A stretch of 64,000 nt of DNA from Halioglobus sp. (GCA_002699145.1 PABK01000061.1:240605-304604); one strand, 5' to 3'; positions 34,939 to 44,762 are shown, numbered from the stretch's first letter. A program made the numbers and translations. The notes: generated by a model not told the origin, from the sequence alone.

Positions 34939-36432
34939 GTGAGAAAGAACGACATCAAACCCTGGGTTTTGCGCTACGAGGACGTGGAAGAATTTTACTG
35001 CAGCGCGGACGTGGTGATCTGTGGTTACGGCGGCGCGGGCGCATCCGCGGCCCTGGAAGCCCGGCGGGCGGGCGCCGACGTGCTGGTGCTGGAGCGCGCC
35101 AGCGGCGGCGGTGGCGCCACGGCCATGTCCAGCTGTGAAATGTATCTCGGCGGCAGCGGCGGCACCGCGGTACAAAAGGCGCTGGGCCTGGAGGACAGTA
35201 CCGAGAACATGATCGCCTACCTCAGTGAATGCTTTGGACCCAATGGCGACGCGGAAAAAATCCGCCTGTACGCGCAGGGCGCGGCGGCGCATTTCGACTG
35301 GGCCGAGTCCCTGGGCGTCCCCTACAAGCGCGAGGCGATCTACGAGCGCGCGGTGGAGCCGTTCGGCGACGAATCCCTGCTGTTTACCGGCAACGAGCGG
35401 GCCTATCCCTTCAACCGCGTCGCCACGCCCATACCGCGCGGGCACGTACCCTCCCGGGAGGGCAATCAGGGCGGCAAGGTATTCATGCAGGCGCTGATGG
35501 CGCGGGTGGAGGCGGAGGGCGTGCGCGTGCAGGCGGACGCCCGCGTCACCGCGCTGCTGCAGGATGATGCGGGGCGCGTGCGCGGCGCGGTGGTGAAAAT
35601 CGAAGGCCGCGAGTGCGCCGTCGAGGCGACCAGGGGTGTCATTCTTAGCGCCGGCGGCTTTGTCATGAACAGTGACATGGTGGCGGATCACGCGGCTCAC
35701 GTGCTGCCCTACGCGACACCTTACGGCAGCCCGGGCGATCTTGGCGACGGTATCCAGATGGGCATTGCCGCCGGTGGCAACACGGTCAATATGAGCGAGG
35801 TGTTTCTCAGTCTCGCCATCTATCCGCCGGCGAAGTTGACCCACGGCATCCTGGTGAATGCTCAGGGACAGCGCTTCATCAACGAGGACGCCTACCTGGC
35901 GCGGCTGGCGCACTACGCGGTGCAGCAGGAGAGACAGGAGGTGTACCTGCTGGTGCAGAACGAGGACTACGAGCCGTCGCTGTACATGGAGCGGCTGCGC
36001 ATCGCCGGTACCGGCGATACCATCGCCGAGGTGGAGGCGGAGGCGCAGTTGCCCGAGGGAAGCCTGCAGGCCACGGTGGCGTACTTCAACCGGCACGCGC
36101 AACAGGGTGAAGACCCGCTGTTCCACAAGGCGCCGGAGTGGCTCAAGCCCCTCGACAAGCCGCCTTTTGCGCTGGTGAGCTACTGCCCGCGGGAGGTGAA
36201 GTACCCCATGGGCAACGAGCGCGGCTATGTGATGTTCACCCTCGGCGGGCTGGAAACGCTGCCGACCGGGGAAGTGCTGACTGCCGGCGGCGCCGTCATA
36301 CCTGGGCTCTACGCGGCCGGGCGCACCAGCGCCGGGCTGCCGCGCACGGCCAGCGGCTACGCCAGCGGCATGTCGGTGGGCGATGCGACGTTCTTCGGTC
36401 GGCTTGCCGGGAAGCAGGCGGCAACCCGGTAA
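34939..36432 (+). CDS. FAD-dependent dehydrogenase of the fumarate reductase/KstD superfamily
   Basis: A 497-residue flavoprotein. The FAD motif is GYGGAG (29-34) with the ribose-binding Glu52 in VLVLERA; a second FAD region is GVILSAGGFVMN, and the C-terminal LYAAGRTSAGLPRTASGYASGMSVGD closes the FAD site. Length and layout match the 3-ketosteroid Delta1- or Delta4(5alpha)-dehydrogenases and related fumarate-reductase-like enzymes. The KSTD4/KstD2-type reaction (introducing a ring double bond) is an attractive guess in this setting but is not proven by residues I can align here. The start is GTG 34939 after GGGAGGGAG; a longer frame from 34834 is possible but lacks a ribosome binding site. 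It diverges from the ACAD operon. Confidence 0.82.
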   Translation: MRKNDIKPWVLRYEDVEEFYCSADVVICGYGGAGASAALEARRAGADVLVLERASGGGGATAMSSCEMYLGGSGGTAVQKALGLEDSTENMIAYLSECFGPNGDAEKIRLYAQGAAAHFDWAESLGVPYKREAIYERAVEPFGDESLLFTGNERAYPFNRVATPIPRGHVPSREGNQGGKVFMQALMARVEAEGVRVQADARVTALLQDDAGRVRGAVVKIEGRECAVEATRGVILSAGGFVMNSDMVADHAAHVLPYATPYGSPGDLGDGIQMGIAAGGNTVNMSEVFLSLAIYPPAKLTHGILVNAQGQRFINEDAYLARLAHYAVQQERQEVYLLVQNEDYEPSLYMERLRIAGTGDTIAEVEAEAQLPEGSLQATVAYFNRHAQQGEDPLFHKAPEWLKPLDKPPFALVSYCPREVKYPMGNERGYVMFTLGGLETLPTGEVLTAGGAVIPGLYAAGRTSAGLPRTASGYASGMSVGDATFFGRLAGKQAATR

Positions 36433-36461
36433 CAGGCCCGCCCCGCTGTCAGTCCGGGAGT

Positions 36462-36486
36462 CCGGTGAGGCGCGAAGACGCACCGG
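36462..36486. terminator. Hairpin after the flavoprotein gene, possible terminator
   Basis: CCGGTG at 36462-36467 pairs with CACCGG at 36481-36486, about 30 bp after the flavoprotein stop. There is no clear T-run, so it may be a weak or factor-dependent stop. Confidence 0.25.
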
Positions 36487-36623
36487 GAGCGGGCTGATTA
36501 TGCGTACGCACGCCGGGCAAATTGCCGGGTTTCCCGCTTTGCGCTTGACCGCGGCAGCCGTCTGCGCGGATTCTCCCGGGTGGGATTGACTGGCCAGTGG
36601 AGCAACAGGGGGAGTACCGGACG

Positions 36624-37415
36624 ATGGGAATGTTGAAAAATCGAGTTGCAATGGTAACCGGCGCCGGCGCGGGTATCGGTCGCGGTATCGCCCGCGCCTT
36701 TGCGCGCGAGGGGGCGCGGGTGGCGGTCGCCGAGTTCGATGAGGCGAGCGGACGGGAGGTCGCGGACGAGCTCGCAGCCCTGGGCGGCGAGGGGCTGTTT
36801 ATAGCGACGGACATCATGGATCTCGACTCGGTGCGTGCGGCTGTGGCGAAAACACAGGCGCACTGGGGCGGGATGGATATCCTCGTCAACAACGCCTATC
36901 CCACCATGAAGCACCTGCCCGCCCCGATCGAGCAGGTGGATGAACGGCGCCTGCAGGACAGCATGACGGCCGGCTTCCTTGCCGTTACCGCGGCCATGCA
37001 GGCCGCCTTCCCGGCCATGCAGAAAAAGGGCTACGGCCGTATCGTCAACATCTGCTCGCTGAACGGGGTCAATGCGCACAAGCATACCGCGGACTACAAC
37101 AGCGCCAAGGAGGCAGTCCGCGCCTACACGCGCACCGCCGCAGTGGAGTGGGCGCCTCACGGCATCACGGCGAATATCATCTGTCCGGGCGCGGCCACCA
37201 CGCCCTTCAAGGTATTGAGTGAACTCATGCCGGAGATGGCGGAAAACCTGAAGAAGACCAGCCCCATGGGCTACATGGGAGACCCGGAAAAACACATCGC
37301 GCCGGTGGCGGTTTTTCTCGCCTCGGAGATGTCGACCTACATGACGGGCAATACCCTGTTTGTCGACGGCGGCGGCCATATCAACGGCGTGCCCTGGTCC
37401 CCGGATATCGAGTGA
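36624..37415 (+). CDS. Short-chain dehydrogenase/reductase (SDR)
   Basis: A 263-residue classical SDR. Motifs are TGAGAGIG near residue 12, ILVNNAY, a catalytic Ser in ICSLNG, and Tyr-x3-Lys in DYNSAK. The C-terminus is FLASEMSTYMTGNTLFVDGGG. It should be a cytoplasmic NAD(P)-dependent alcohol/ketone oxidoreductase. ATG 36624 is chosen because GGGGGAG lies about 10 nt upstream; an in-frame start nine codons further up is weaker. It lies downstream of the KstD-like flavoprotein on the same strand and faces the AraC gene at 37460 with 44 bp between stops. Hydroxysteroid or hydroxyacyl-CoA dehydrogenase are both possible. Confidence 0.92.
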   Translation: MGMLKNRVAMVTGAGAGIGRGIARAFAREGARVAVAEFDEASGREVADELAALGGEGLFIATDIMDLDSVRAAVAKTQAHWGGMDILVNNAYPTMKHLPAPIEQVDERRLQDSMTAGFLAVTAAMQAAFPAMQKKGYGRIVNICSLNGVNAHKHTADYNSAKEAVRAYTRTAAVEWAPHGITANIICPGAATTPFKVLSELMPEMAENLKKTSPMGYMGDPEKHIAPVAVFLASEMSTYMTGNTLFVDGGGHINGVPWSPDIE

Positions 37416-37459
37416 GCGGTGGCGCGGCGCCGCTGCCGCGCACGTGAGCCGGCCCCGTC

Positions 37460-38569
37460 TCAGCGCTGCCGGTACTGCCTGGGGGTGTAGCCGAGCAGGC
37501 GCTTGAAGGTGCGGGTAAAAAACGCCGCCTCCTCGTAGCCGCATTCCGCGGCGATGCGGGAAACAGGCAGGTTTGTCGAGCGCAACAGCCTGGCCGCGTG
37601 CATCATGCGTTTTTCGTCGCGCCAGCCCAGTACGGTGGCGCCGGTTTGCTGCTTGAACAGCCGCGCGAGGCTGGAGGCGGAGGTGGCCGCGGCGGTGGCG
37701 ACATCGCCTATCGCAAACGGACGGTTGAAGTTTTCCTCGATAAATTCCTGGGCCCGCTTGACCCGCATATCGACCTGGGTCTGCGCGCCCAGCGGTACCA
37801 GCTGGCGGCAGCGCAGGATGAGCAGTTCCAGCAAGGTGTGGTCCAGTTCTGTTTTCATCGATCCGGCGTGACTGTAGTTGTCGAACAGCAACGCAAAGGC
37901 CTGTTCCAGGGCCGACCGCTGGGCGCTGCTGGCCCTGAGGTAGCCGAGCAACGGCCCGGCCTTTGGCCAGTCCAGCCACTCGCGCCACTCCTGTGCGGCG
38001 TGGAACGTCACCCAGTAGTGCCCCCAGACCGGGCACGCGGGAGCTCGCGCGTAGGACATCACCGCGCCCGGCGCGAACAGGGCCACGTGGCCCGGTTGCA
38101 TCGTCAGCCTGCGCATGCCCGTGTCGATGGCGCCTTCGCCCTCGACGCAGTACAGCATCATCCAGCCGGCGATGCCGTCGATCTGCTCGACGGCCACGTC
38201 GTAGGGGCTGCCGGCGATGCGCGGGGCGTAACCGACCATGACCGGTTGTGAGAACAGGGTTTCGACGCTGAGGCCGTCGACGTAGCGGTCGATAAAGTGT
38301 CGCGCCCATGCCTCGCCGGCGGCATCGGGCTGTTCCAGGATGTCCTGGTGCTCGGCGGCGAGGGCGCCCAGTGCGGGGTTCCCGGGCAGTTGCTGTACCA
38401 CCACGTCGGTGAGCTTGCGGAACGAGCGGGCATCGGCAGCCGCGTGGCCACCGTAGAAGTGGTCGGCGGCCAATTCGTATTCCGCGGCGCTCACCTCCCG
38501 GCGGCAAATGAGCTTGAGCAATATCCTGGCTACAGGCTCGAGGTTCGTGGCTTTGGCAGAATCGTTCAA
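37460..38569 (-). CDS. AraC-family transcriptional regulator
   Basis: A 369-residue regulator. The N-terminal two-thirds contain an AraC-binding cupin-like sensor (GMRRLTMQPGHVALFAPGAVMSYARAP, VWGHYWVTFH). The last 100 residues hold two helix-turn-helix units: AIGDVATAAATSASSLARLFKQQTG and SRIAAECGYEEAAFFTRTFKRLLGYTPRQYRQR. The gene diverges from the amidohydrolase at 38652 with an AT-rich gap of about 80 bp, the classic position for a regulator of that gene. Effector unknown. Confidence 0.92.
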   Translation of the reverse strand: MNDSAKATNLEPVARILLKLICRREVSAAEYELAADHFYGGHAAADARSFRKLTDVVVQQLPGNPALGALAAEHQDILEQPDAAGEAWARHFIDRYVDGLSVETLFSQPVMVGYAPRIAGSPYDVAVEQIDGIAGWMMLYCVEGEGAIDTGMRRLTMQPGHVALFAPGAVMSYARAPACPVWGHYWVTFHAAQEWREWLDWPKAGPLLGYLRASSAQRSALEQAFALLFDNYSHAGSMKTELDHTLLELLILRCRQLVPLGAQTQVDMRVKRAQEFIEENFNRPFAIGDVATAAATSASSLARLFKQQTGATVLGWRDEKRMMHAARLLRSTNLPVSRIAAECGYEEAAFFTRTFKRLLGYTPRQYRQR

Positions 38570-38651
38570 TTTAATAACAGGATATTGCTATTTTGGCGCA
38601 ACAATTAGCATGATAATTCAATTCTGCTGATTTCGACAGATGGAGTGCGAG

Positions 38652-40400
38652 ATGCTGATCAAGGGTGGAACTGTAGTGGACGGTAGCGGTGCGCCGGGTT
38701 TTGTCGCCGATGTGCGGGTCGAGGACGGCTATATCACCGCAATCGCCGCTGACCTCGCCGGCCAGGAGGGCGAGGAACTCGTCGACGCACAGGGCTGCAT
38801 TGTCAGCCCGGGTTTTATCGAATCGCACACCCATTTCGACGGCGCGATGTGGTGGGACCAGTCGCTGGACCCGCTGCCGGGGTTTGGCGCGACCACGGTC
38901 GTCATGGGTAATTGTGGTTTCACCGTGGCCCCGGTGCCCGACGACGAGGCCGTGCGGCGCGAACTGGTGGGCATTTTTTCCTTCTTCGAGGACATTCCCC
39001 AGGCGCCCTTCCTCTCCGAGCTGCCCTGGGACTGGCGCAGCTGGCCGGAGTACCGCGATTCCATGCAGCGCAAGGCCTCGCTGCCGACCAACTACACAGC
39101 GTTTTGTGGTCACATCGCCCTGCGCCTGGCGGTGATGGGCATGGACGCCTGGGAGCGGGCGGCGAGCGCCGGGGAAATCGCGCAAATGGCGCAGATGCTG
39201 GACGAGGCCCTGGCCGCCGGCGCGCTGGGACTGTCCAGCAACCTGATGGACCACGACGGCCAGGACCGGCCGGTGCCCTCCCTGCATGCGGATGACGCCG
39301 AGCTGCGCGCCCTGCTGGAGGTGCTCGCACGGCACCCGGGTGCGAGTTTCCAGCTGATACTGGATTTGTTCCGCAACATGCAGGCGCCGGCGCAGCTGGA
39401 GCGACTTGCCGGCCTGTGCGAGGGGCTGGACGTGCGCGTGCAGTGGGCGGGCCTGCCGACGCTGGTGTTCCAGCGCGACCTGATGGGCATTCAGGCACCG
39501 CTGGTGGAAATGCACGAACGGCTCAAGGCCGAGGGCCGCGACTTCTGGACCGGCTACGCGCACGTGCCCGTGACCGCCACCGCCGGTGTGCAGAGCTCGC
39601 TGTTGTTCGCCCAGTCGAACGACTATGTCTGGCACGAGGTGGTGCTGGCCGAGGGCGACGAGGCGAAGCGGGCCCTGCTGCAGGATGCGGACTGGCGCGA
39701 ACGCGCGCGCCAGTCCTGGGACAACGAGGCGTTCGAGTTCTCCGGCCTGTCCAGAACCAGCGCGCCGCAGATCATGCTGCTCAACTCGCAGAACGATGTC
39801 GGTCCCATCGGCATCACGCTGGGCGAGTACGCACAACAGATCGGCGCGCCCCATGTTTCGGACGCGATGGCCGACTGGCTGCTCGCCAACGGCCTGGAGT
39901 CTACCGTGACCATGCCGCCCTTCGAGATGGATATGGACATGGTGATCAAGCTGATCCGCGACGATAAATCGGTGGGCAATATCAGTGACGCCGGGGCCCA
40001 CGGCCAGATGCTCTGCGGCGGCGGCGAGAACATTCGCCTGTTTACCGACCTGGTGGCCGCGGGCCATATCAGCCTGGAGGAGGCCGTGTGGGTGCAGACC
40101 GGCAAGCTGGCGCAGCACTTTGGATTGCAGGATCGCGGTCACCTGCAGGTCGGCAAGCGCGCGGATATCGTCGTGTTTTCACTGGATGAAATCGCCGAAC
40201 GCGATATGAAGAAGGTCTACGACGTGCCCGTGGGCGACGGCAACATGACCTGGCGCTGGACGCGTGACCCGGCGCCGATGCGCCTGACCCTGGTCAATGG
40301 CGTGGCCACGTTCAAAGACGGCGCCGCCACCGGGCAGCGGCCGGGCGAGATGTTGACGCCGGCGGCCCCGCTCGACGAGCCGCAACGCAAGACTGCCTGA
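38652..40400 (+). CDS. Amidohydrolase, N-acyl-D-amino-acid deacylase family
   Basis: A 582-residue metal-dependent amidohydrolase. The metal motif is SHTHFD within GFIESHTHFDG, and the D-aminoacylase Cys is in VMGNCGFTVAP. The late conserved region is SDAGAHGQMLCGGGENIRL. The second ATG (38652) is taken as start because TGGAG lies 5 nt upstream; ATG 38640 has no ribosome binding site. It diverges from the AraC regulator, which probably controls it, and converges on TonB receptor 2 at 40469. It is more distant from the 25335 enzyme than a recent duplication would be. Substrate unknown. Confidence 0.88.
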   Translation: MLIKGGTVVDGSGAPGFVADVRVEDGYITAIAADLAGQEGEELVDAQGCIVSPGFIESHTHFDGAMWWDQSLDPLPGFGATTVVMGNCGFTVAPVPDDEAVRRELVGIFSFFEDIPQAPFLSELPWDWRSWPEYRDSMQRKASLPTNYTAFCGHIALRLAVMGMDAWERAASAGEIAQMAQMLDEALAAGALGLSSNLMDHDGQDRPVPSLHADDAELRALLEVLARHPGASFQLILDLFRNMQAPAQLERLAGLCEGLDVRVQWAGLPTLVFQRDLMGIQAPLVEMHERLKAEGRDFWTGYAHVPVTATAGVQSSLLFAQSNDYVWHEVVLAEGDEAKRALLQDADWRERARQSWDNEAFEFSGLSRTSAPQIMLLNSQNDVGPIGITLGEYAQQIGAPHVSDAMADWLLANGLESTVTMPPFEMDMDMVIKLIRDDKSVGNISDAGAHGQMLCGGGENIRLFTDLVAAGHISLEEAVWVQTGKLAQHFGLQDRGHLQVGKRADIVVFSLDEIAERDMKKVYDVPVGDGNMTWRWTRDPAPMRLTLVNGVATFKDGAATGQRPGEMLTPAAPLDEPQRKTA

Positions 40401-40468
40401 GCGGCGCCGGCGGGTTACCCACGAGCGCCGAGCGCGGAACGTTCAGCACCGGGACGCTGCAACGGGGC

Positions 40469-42775
40469 CTACCAGCGGTAGCGTACCTCGCCACCGAAGG
40501 TTCGCTCCGCCAGCTTGGGCACGACCTGTACATAACCGCCGGGCAGGAACTGGCTGGGCAGCGAGCCGATTCCAGTCGTGTAGAACTCGTCGAACACGTT
40601 TTTCACGTACAACGTCGCTTCCCAGCGATTGCCCTTGTCCAGCAGCCGCGTCGACAGGTCGACGATTTCGTAGCCCGAGTACTCGGTGTAGGGGTCCTGG
40701 GAAATACTGTACAGGACGTCGTCCTGGGCCCGCACCGAGGCGATCAGCTGCAGGTCGTAGCTGCTTTCCAGCTCCCAGGTGTACTGGCCGCTGAGACTGA
40801 GCTTCCAGTCCGGCGAGTAGGGCATGTCGCCGCCGGAGATATCCTGGATGCCGCCACTGCTGGCGCAGTTGTTGTCGTTGCGCTCGACCTGCCCGAAACT
40901 GCACTGTCCATCGGGGTACTCCTCGATGGAGGCGTCGATCAGCGACAGGCCGCCATAGACCAGGAAGTTCGGCGTGACCAGCGCGTTGAAATCGATCTCC
41001 AGGCCCTGGGTTTCGACCTTGCCGGCGTTGATCAGGGCGAAACTGCCCGGGTCGTCGTCCGGGTCGCAACCGGGATTCTCCGGCGGGCACTGTGAGGGCC
41101 CGTCGGGATCCAGGTAGGCCTGGCCCTGGAAGTTTTCGTACTCGGTGTAGAACAGGGCGATGTTGAGGCGCAGCCGGTTGTCGAACCAGTTGCTTTTCAG
41201 GCCCAGTTCCCAGGCGTCCGCGGTCTCGGGGTCGACGGGCTCGAGACCCACCGGGTCGGTGCCGAAGGAGACGTCGTAGGCCGGCCCCTTATAGCCCTGG
41301 GTGAAGCTGAGGTAGACCATGGCTTCCTCGTGATAATCCCACTCCAGCGCCAGTTTGCCCGAGGTGTCGTCCTCGCTGGTGCCGCCGGGCGTTTCCTCCA
41401 CGGGGGTGGGCAGGGCGATGCCGGGACCGTTGACCTCGCGCCGGAACGTGTAGTCCAGTTGGTCGTCGGTATAGCGGATACCGGCGATCAGCCGCCAGCC
41501 ATCGGCGAGCGCGTACTTCGCCTCGCCGAACGCCGCCCAGTTCTCGGTATCCACGCTGAACGTGCTGATCCCGGTTCCGGGCTCGTCGCCAAACTGGAAG
41601 GAGCGATTGAAGCGCCGGTCGACGGTCTGATCGAAGTAGTACAGTCCGATCACGTAGTCCAGTCGCTCGCCCGCCGGTGATGTCAGGCGCAACTCCTGGG
41701 TGGTCTGGTCCTGGTTGGTTTCTCCCGATTGCTCGAAGCCCAGTACGCTGGTCGGGCGGTAGTCGTCATCCGTCGCCGCGCTGACGGAGAATTCCCGGTA
41801 GGCGGTGATGGAGGTCAGGGTGAATTCGCCGATATCCCAGTTGGCTTCCAGCGAGTGGCCCCAGGATTCCGTTTCACTGTGCACATCACTGTTGACGTTG
41901 GTGTCCTTGTTTTCATCGCCGGGAACTACCGGTGCAAGCTCCTGCAACACCGCATCGACCTGGTCCTGGTTGTCGCTGAAGGCCTCCAGGGTGCGGATGG
42001 TGTTGGCGGTGCAGTCGCAGTCCATGTCGTAGTAATCCGAGGCCCACTTCAGGTCCAGTGTCTCGGTTGGCGTCCAGCGCAGTTTGCCGCGCACGCTCCA
42101 GTCGTCACTGCTGTTGAGCTTGTCGCCGTCGTAGTAGTTCTTGATCCAGCCGTCACGGGTGGAGCCATTGGCGGTGAAGCGGTAACCGAAACTGTCGCTG
42201 AGCGGGCCGGACAGGGTAAGGCCGCCGCGGTACTCGTCGCCCTCGGCCGCGTTCAGCATGGCCTCGCCCTCGAACTCCTCGCTGGGATCTCGGGTGATGA
42301 TATGCACCACGCCGCCGCTGGAGTTCTTGCCGAACAGGGTGCCCTGGGGTCCGCGCAGCACCTCGATACGCTCGATGTCCAGCAGTTGCATGAAGGCCGC
42401 GCCGGAGCGGCCGAGCACGACGCCGTCGAGCATGGTCGACACGCTCGGCTCCGCCGCGGTACTGAAGGATTCGGTGCCTATGCCGCGGATATTGAAGGAG
42501 CTCTGGCGCGCGTTGGTGCCCTTCTGCAGGTTGAGGGACGGGACCATCTGCACCAGGTCTTCGGAGGTGAATATCTGCGCGCTGTCCAGCACCGCCGACG
42601 ACAGCGCCGTCACCGCTACCGACACGTCCTGCAGGCTCTCCTCGCGTTTGCGTGCGGTGACCACCACCTCTTCCAGTTGCAGCGCGCCCTGCGCCCGGGT
42701 CTGCTCGACGCCAGTCAGCGGCATGAGCAGTGCTACGGCCAGGCCGGTAATTGGCATGTGACTGCGGTTGTGCAT
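40469..42775 (-). CDS. TonB-dependent outer-membrane receptor, paralogue of the 5180 receptor
   Basis: A 768-residue receptor. It has an N-terminal signal peptide (cleavage near residue 29), a TonB box EEVVVTA at 35-41, plug motifs (LQDVSVAVTALS, FNIRGIGTES, VLRGPQGTLFGKNSSGGVVHIIT) and a C-terminal Trp768 in EVRYRW. It aligns along its whole length with the receptor at 5180-7480. Shared features include the LTSITAYRE and GLYYFDQTVDRRF segments and a Cys pair (CDC) at the place of CKC. The two thus belong to one subfamily and probably take up related ligands. It lies between an amidohydrolase and an esterase, on the opposite strand from the former. Confidence 0.95.
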   Translation of the reverse strand: MHNRSHMPITGLAVALLMPLTGVEQTRAQGALQLEEVVVTARKREESLQDVSVAVTALSSAVLDSAQIFTSEDLVQMVPSLNLQKGTNARQSSFNIRGIGTESFSTAAEPSVSTMLDGVVLGRSGAAFMQLLDIERIEVLRGPQGTLFGKNSSGGVVHIITRDPSEEFEGEAMLNAAEGDEYRGGLTLSGPLSDSFGYRFTANGSTRDGWIKNYYDGDKLNSSDDWSVRGKLRWTPTETLDLKWASDYYDMDCDCTANTIRTLEAFSDNQDQVDAVLQELAPVVPGDENKDTNVNSDVHSETESWGHSLEANWDIGEFTLTSITAYREFSVSAATDDDYRPTSVLGFEQSGETNQDQTTQELRLTSPAGERLDYVIGLYYFDQTVDRRFNRSFQFGDEPGTGISTFSVDTENWAAFGEAKYALADGWRLIAGIRYTDDQLDYTFRREVNGPGIALPTPVEETPGGTSEDDTSGKLALEWDYHEEAMVYLSFTQGYKGPAYDVSFGTDPVGLEPVDPETADAWELGLKSNWFDNRLRLNIALFYTEYENFQGQAYLDPDGPSQCPPENPGCDPDDDPGSFALINAGKVETQGLEIDFNALVTPNFLVYGGLSLIDASIEEYPDGQCSFGQVERNDNNCASSGGIQDISGGDMPYSPDWKLSLSGQYTWELESSYDLQLIASVRAQDDVLYSISQDPYTEYSGYEIVDLSTRLLDKGNRWEATLYVKNVFDEFYTTGIGSLPSQFLPGGYVQVVPKLAERTFGGEVRYRW

Positions 42776-42881
42776 GTTATTGACCTCTTATGTGCTGGTT
42801 CCCAATCCAGTATAGAAGAGGCGGGGTGGTCCGGCTATCCGGCCCTGGCCATGGTGCGATGCATGGCGCGATGCTTGTCGC

Positions 42882-43823
42882 TCAGGCAGCCGCGGTAAAG
42901 CAGCTGTGCAAAAACGCCGTGCGCTGTTGCAGCGCCTGCAGGACCAGCGGGTTGTCCTGGGCGAAGTCATAGCCGTGAATGGTCCCGCTGGTCGCATTCA
43001 ACTGCAGCGGGACGCCGGCCGTTGCCAGCCGTTGTGCATAGTCCGCTCCCTCATCGCGCAGTGGATCGAACTCGGCGGTTTCCACATAGGCCGGCGGCAG
43101 GCTGTCCAGGTCTTGTCGCAGTCCCGGCGCGGCGTAGGGCGGTGGTCGCAGCGGGTCGCCTGTGCCGAGGTAGGCGCGCCACATGCGCCGGTTGGAGACG
43201 CCGTTCCAGATGGGGGTGTCGTCAAACTCCCGGGCGCTGGCCGTCTCGCAGTGGCTGTCCAGCACCGGGTAGAGCAGCATCTGGCCCGCCAGCGCAATAC
43301 CGTTGTCGCAGGCTTTCTGGGCGACGCCTGCGGCCAGGGCGCCGCCGGCGCTGTCCCCGCCGACGACGATGCGCGACGCATCGACACCCAGCTCGGCGGC
43401 CCGCTGCAGGACCCAGAGCAGGCTGTCGTAACAGTCGTCGAAGCCGGCCGGCCATGGATTCCGGGGCGCGAGGCGGTAGTCGACAAAGAGCACCAGGCAC
43501 TGCGCGGCCAGCGCATAGCGCTGGCACATGTGGATATGCAGGGCGCCGTAGGTCATGGCAAAGGCGCCGCCGTGGAAGTAGACCAGTACCGGGGCCCCGG
43601 CCGGGAGATCGGCGGGCCTGAGCAACAAGGCCTGCGTTGTGCCCGCCGTCGTCGACTCCAGGCGGACTGTTTCCCTGGACAGGCCCTGTGGCGGTTTGCC
43701 CAGGGCAAAGCGCCGGTGGACTTTCATCAGCGTATTCACCAGCCCGATGGTGAAGCGATCAAACCGCAGGTTGAAAACGGGAGACCTGGCGTAATCGGGG
43801 TGTACCGGGTAGGTGTGTGGCAT
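42882..43823 (-). CDS. Alpha/beta hydrolase, hormone-sensitive lipase (HSL) type
   Basis: A 313-residue esterase/lipase-like enzyme. The oxyanion motif is HGG at 84-86 (VYFHGGAFAM), the nucleophile is Ser158 in GDSAG (156-160), and the Asp and His of the triad are in AEFDPLRDEGADY and GTIHGYDFA. The HSL family hydrolyses short or medium acyl esters. No signal peptide is seen, so it is cytoplasmic. It lies 106 bp upstream of TonB receptor 2 on the same strand and may be co-transcribed with it; cleavage of an imported ester would then be logical (inference). Confidence 0.92.
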   Translation of the reverse strand: MPHTYPVHPDYARSPVFNLRFDRFTIGLVNTLMKVHRRFALGKPPQGLSRETVRLESTTAGTTQALLLRPADLPAGAPVLVYFHGGAFAMTYGALHIHMCQRYALAAQCLVLFVDYRLAPRNPWPAGFDDCYDSLLWVLQRAAELGVDASRIVVGGDSAGGALAAGVAQKACDNGIALAGQMLLYPVLDSHCETASAREFDDTPIWNGVSNRRMWRAYLGTGDPLRPPPYAAPGLRQDLDSLPPAYVETAEFDPLRDEGADYAQRLATAGVPLQLNATSGTIHGYDFAQDNPLVLQALQQRTAFLHSCFTAAA

Positions 43824-44039
43824 GGTCGTGAGCTGTTCCGGTTGCGTAACGGGACTTCCCTGGAAGCATCTGGCATTTTATAGACAGGAGGCCCACACGG
43901 GAAAGCCCGAATCTCCAGGGAAGCGGGCGTCAGCCCGGTGCTCATGCGCGCTCCCGGCCCGTCGATGAACGCCGGCCCGGCACAGTTTACGCATGGCTGC
44001 CGGCGCTTCCCGGGCATGCGCCCGCGGCGCGGGTTTGCT

Positions 44040-44747
44040 TCAATGCCGCTTTTCCTCCGCCCACCTTGTTAGCTCCTGCTCACCCAGCGGCTCATCGCCG
44101 TCGGGTACGTTCACGCTGTCGCGCAACTCCGCGGCGGCCCCGGGGTTCAGCCAGAGATTGAGGACGAAGACGATGCACATGGCCAGGATGGCGCCGGCTC
44201 CCGCCAGCGCCATGTCCTTCTGTGCGTCCCACACATCGCCCTGTGTTCCCAGGAAAGCCAGGCCCAGGTCCGGCGCCACCATGGCCGCGGCCCGCCACTC
44301 GATAATCTCGTACAGCGCCGATACGGACAGCATGATGTCCACGGGGAAAAAATACGCCCAGAAGCCGCGCAGGCGGGCAATGCGCACCAGCACCTCGCGC
44401 ACGGGGTAGGCCAGGAGCAGGCCGAAGCAGAAATGCACCAGCCGGTCGTACATATTGCGATCGGCGCCGATCCATTCCTGCAGCGTGTAGCCAAACGGCA
44501 CCTCCGCGTAGGTGTAATGCGAGCCCAGCACGTGCAGGCACATGAACAGCGTGATACAGCCGTAGGACACATCGGACAGGCGGAAGACCCGTGCCGTCAC
44601 CAGCAGGACCGGTAGCCAGAAAAACACCAGGTAGTTCTCCAGCAGCCAGTCGTCCGGGTGCAGGGGCTGCCAGGCCGCCCAACTCCAGGTGCAGAGAAAG
44701 ACGGCCAGCAACAGCAGGCGGAAACCGTAGCGGCGCAGGAATGACAT
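44040..44747 (-). CDS. DUF2238 (YjdF-like) integral membrane protein
   Basis: A 235-residue protein with about six hydrophobic segments: RLLLLAVFLCTWSWAAW, LVFFWLPVLLVTARVF, CITLFMCLHVLGSHY, VHFCFGLLLAYPV, FFPVDIMLSVSALYEIIEW and MALAGAGAILAMCIVFVLN. The GSHYTYAEVPFGYTL and NMYDRLVHFCFG patterns are typical of DUF2238/YjdF, whose function is unknown. It is the last of a ten-gene minus-strand run, 15 bp after the AMP-forming ligase. Being last, it could be a separate housekeeping gene expressed by read-through, but the spacing argues for co-transcription. Confidence 0.88.
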   Translation of the reverse strand: MSFLRRYGFRLLLLAVFLCTWSWAAWQPLHPDDWLLENYLVFFWLPVLLVTARVFRLSDVSYGCITLFMCLHVLGSHYTYAEVPFGYTLQEWIGADRNMYDRLVHFCFGLLLAYPVREVLVRIARLRGFWAYFFPVDIMLSVSALYEIIEWRAAAMVAPDLGLAFLGTQGDVWDAQKDMALAGAGAILAMCIVFVLNLWLNPGAAAELRDSVNVPDGDEPLGEQELTRWAEEKRH

Positions 44748-44762
44748 CCCCGCCAGCTCCGC

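Noticed and set aside
36498..38507. 669-codon minus-strand frame spanning the SDR and the AraC gene
   Set aside because: It covers two genuine genes with clear motifs, and its translation is low-complexity arginine-rich, typical of a GC-rich shadow frame.
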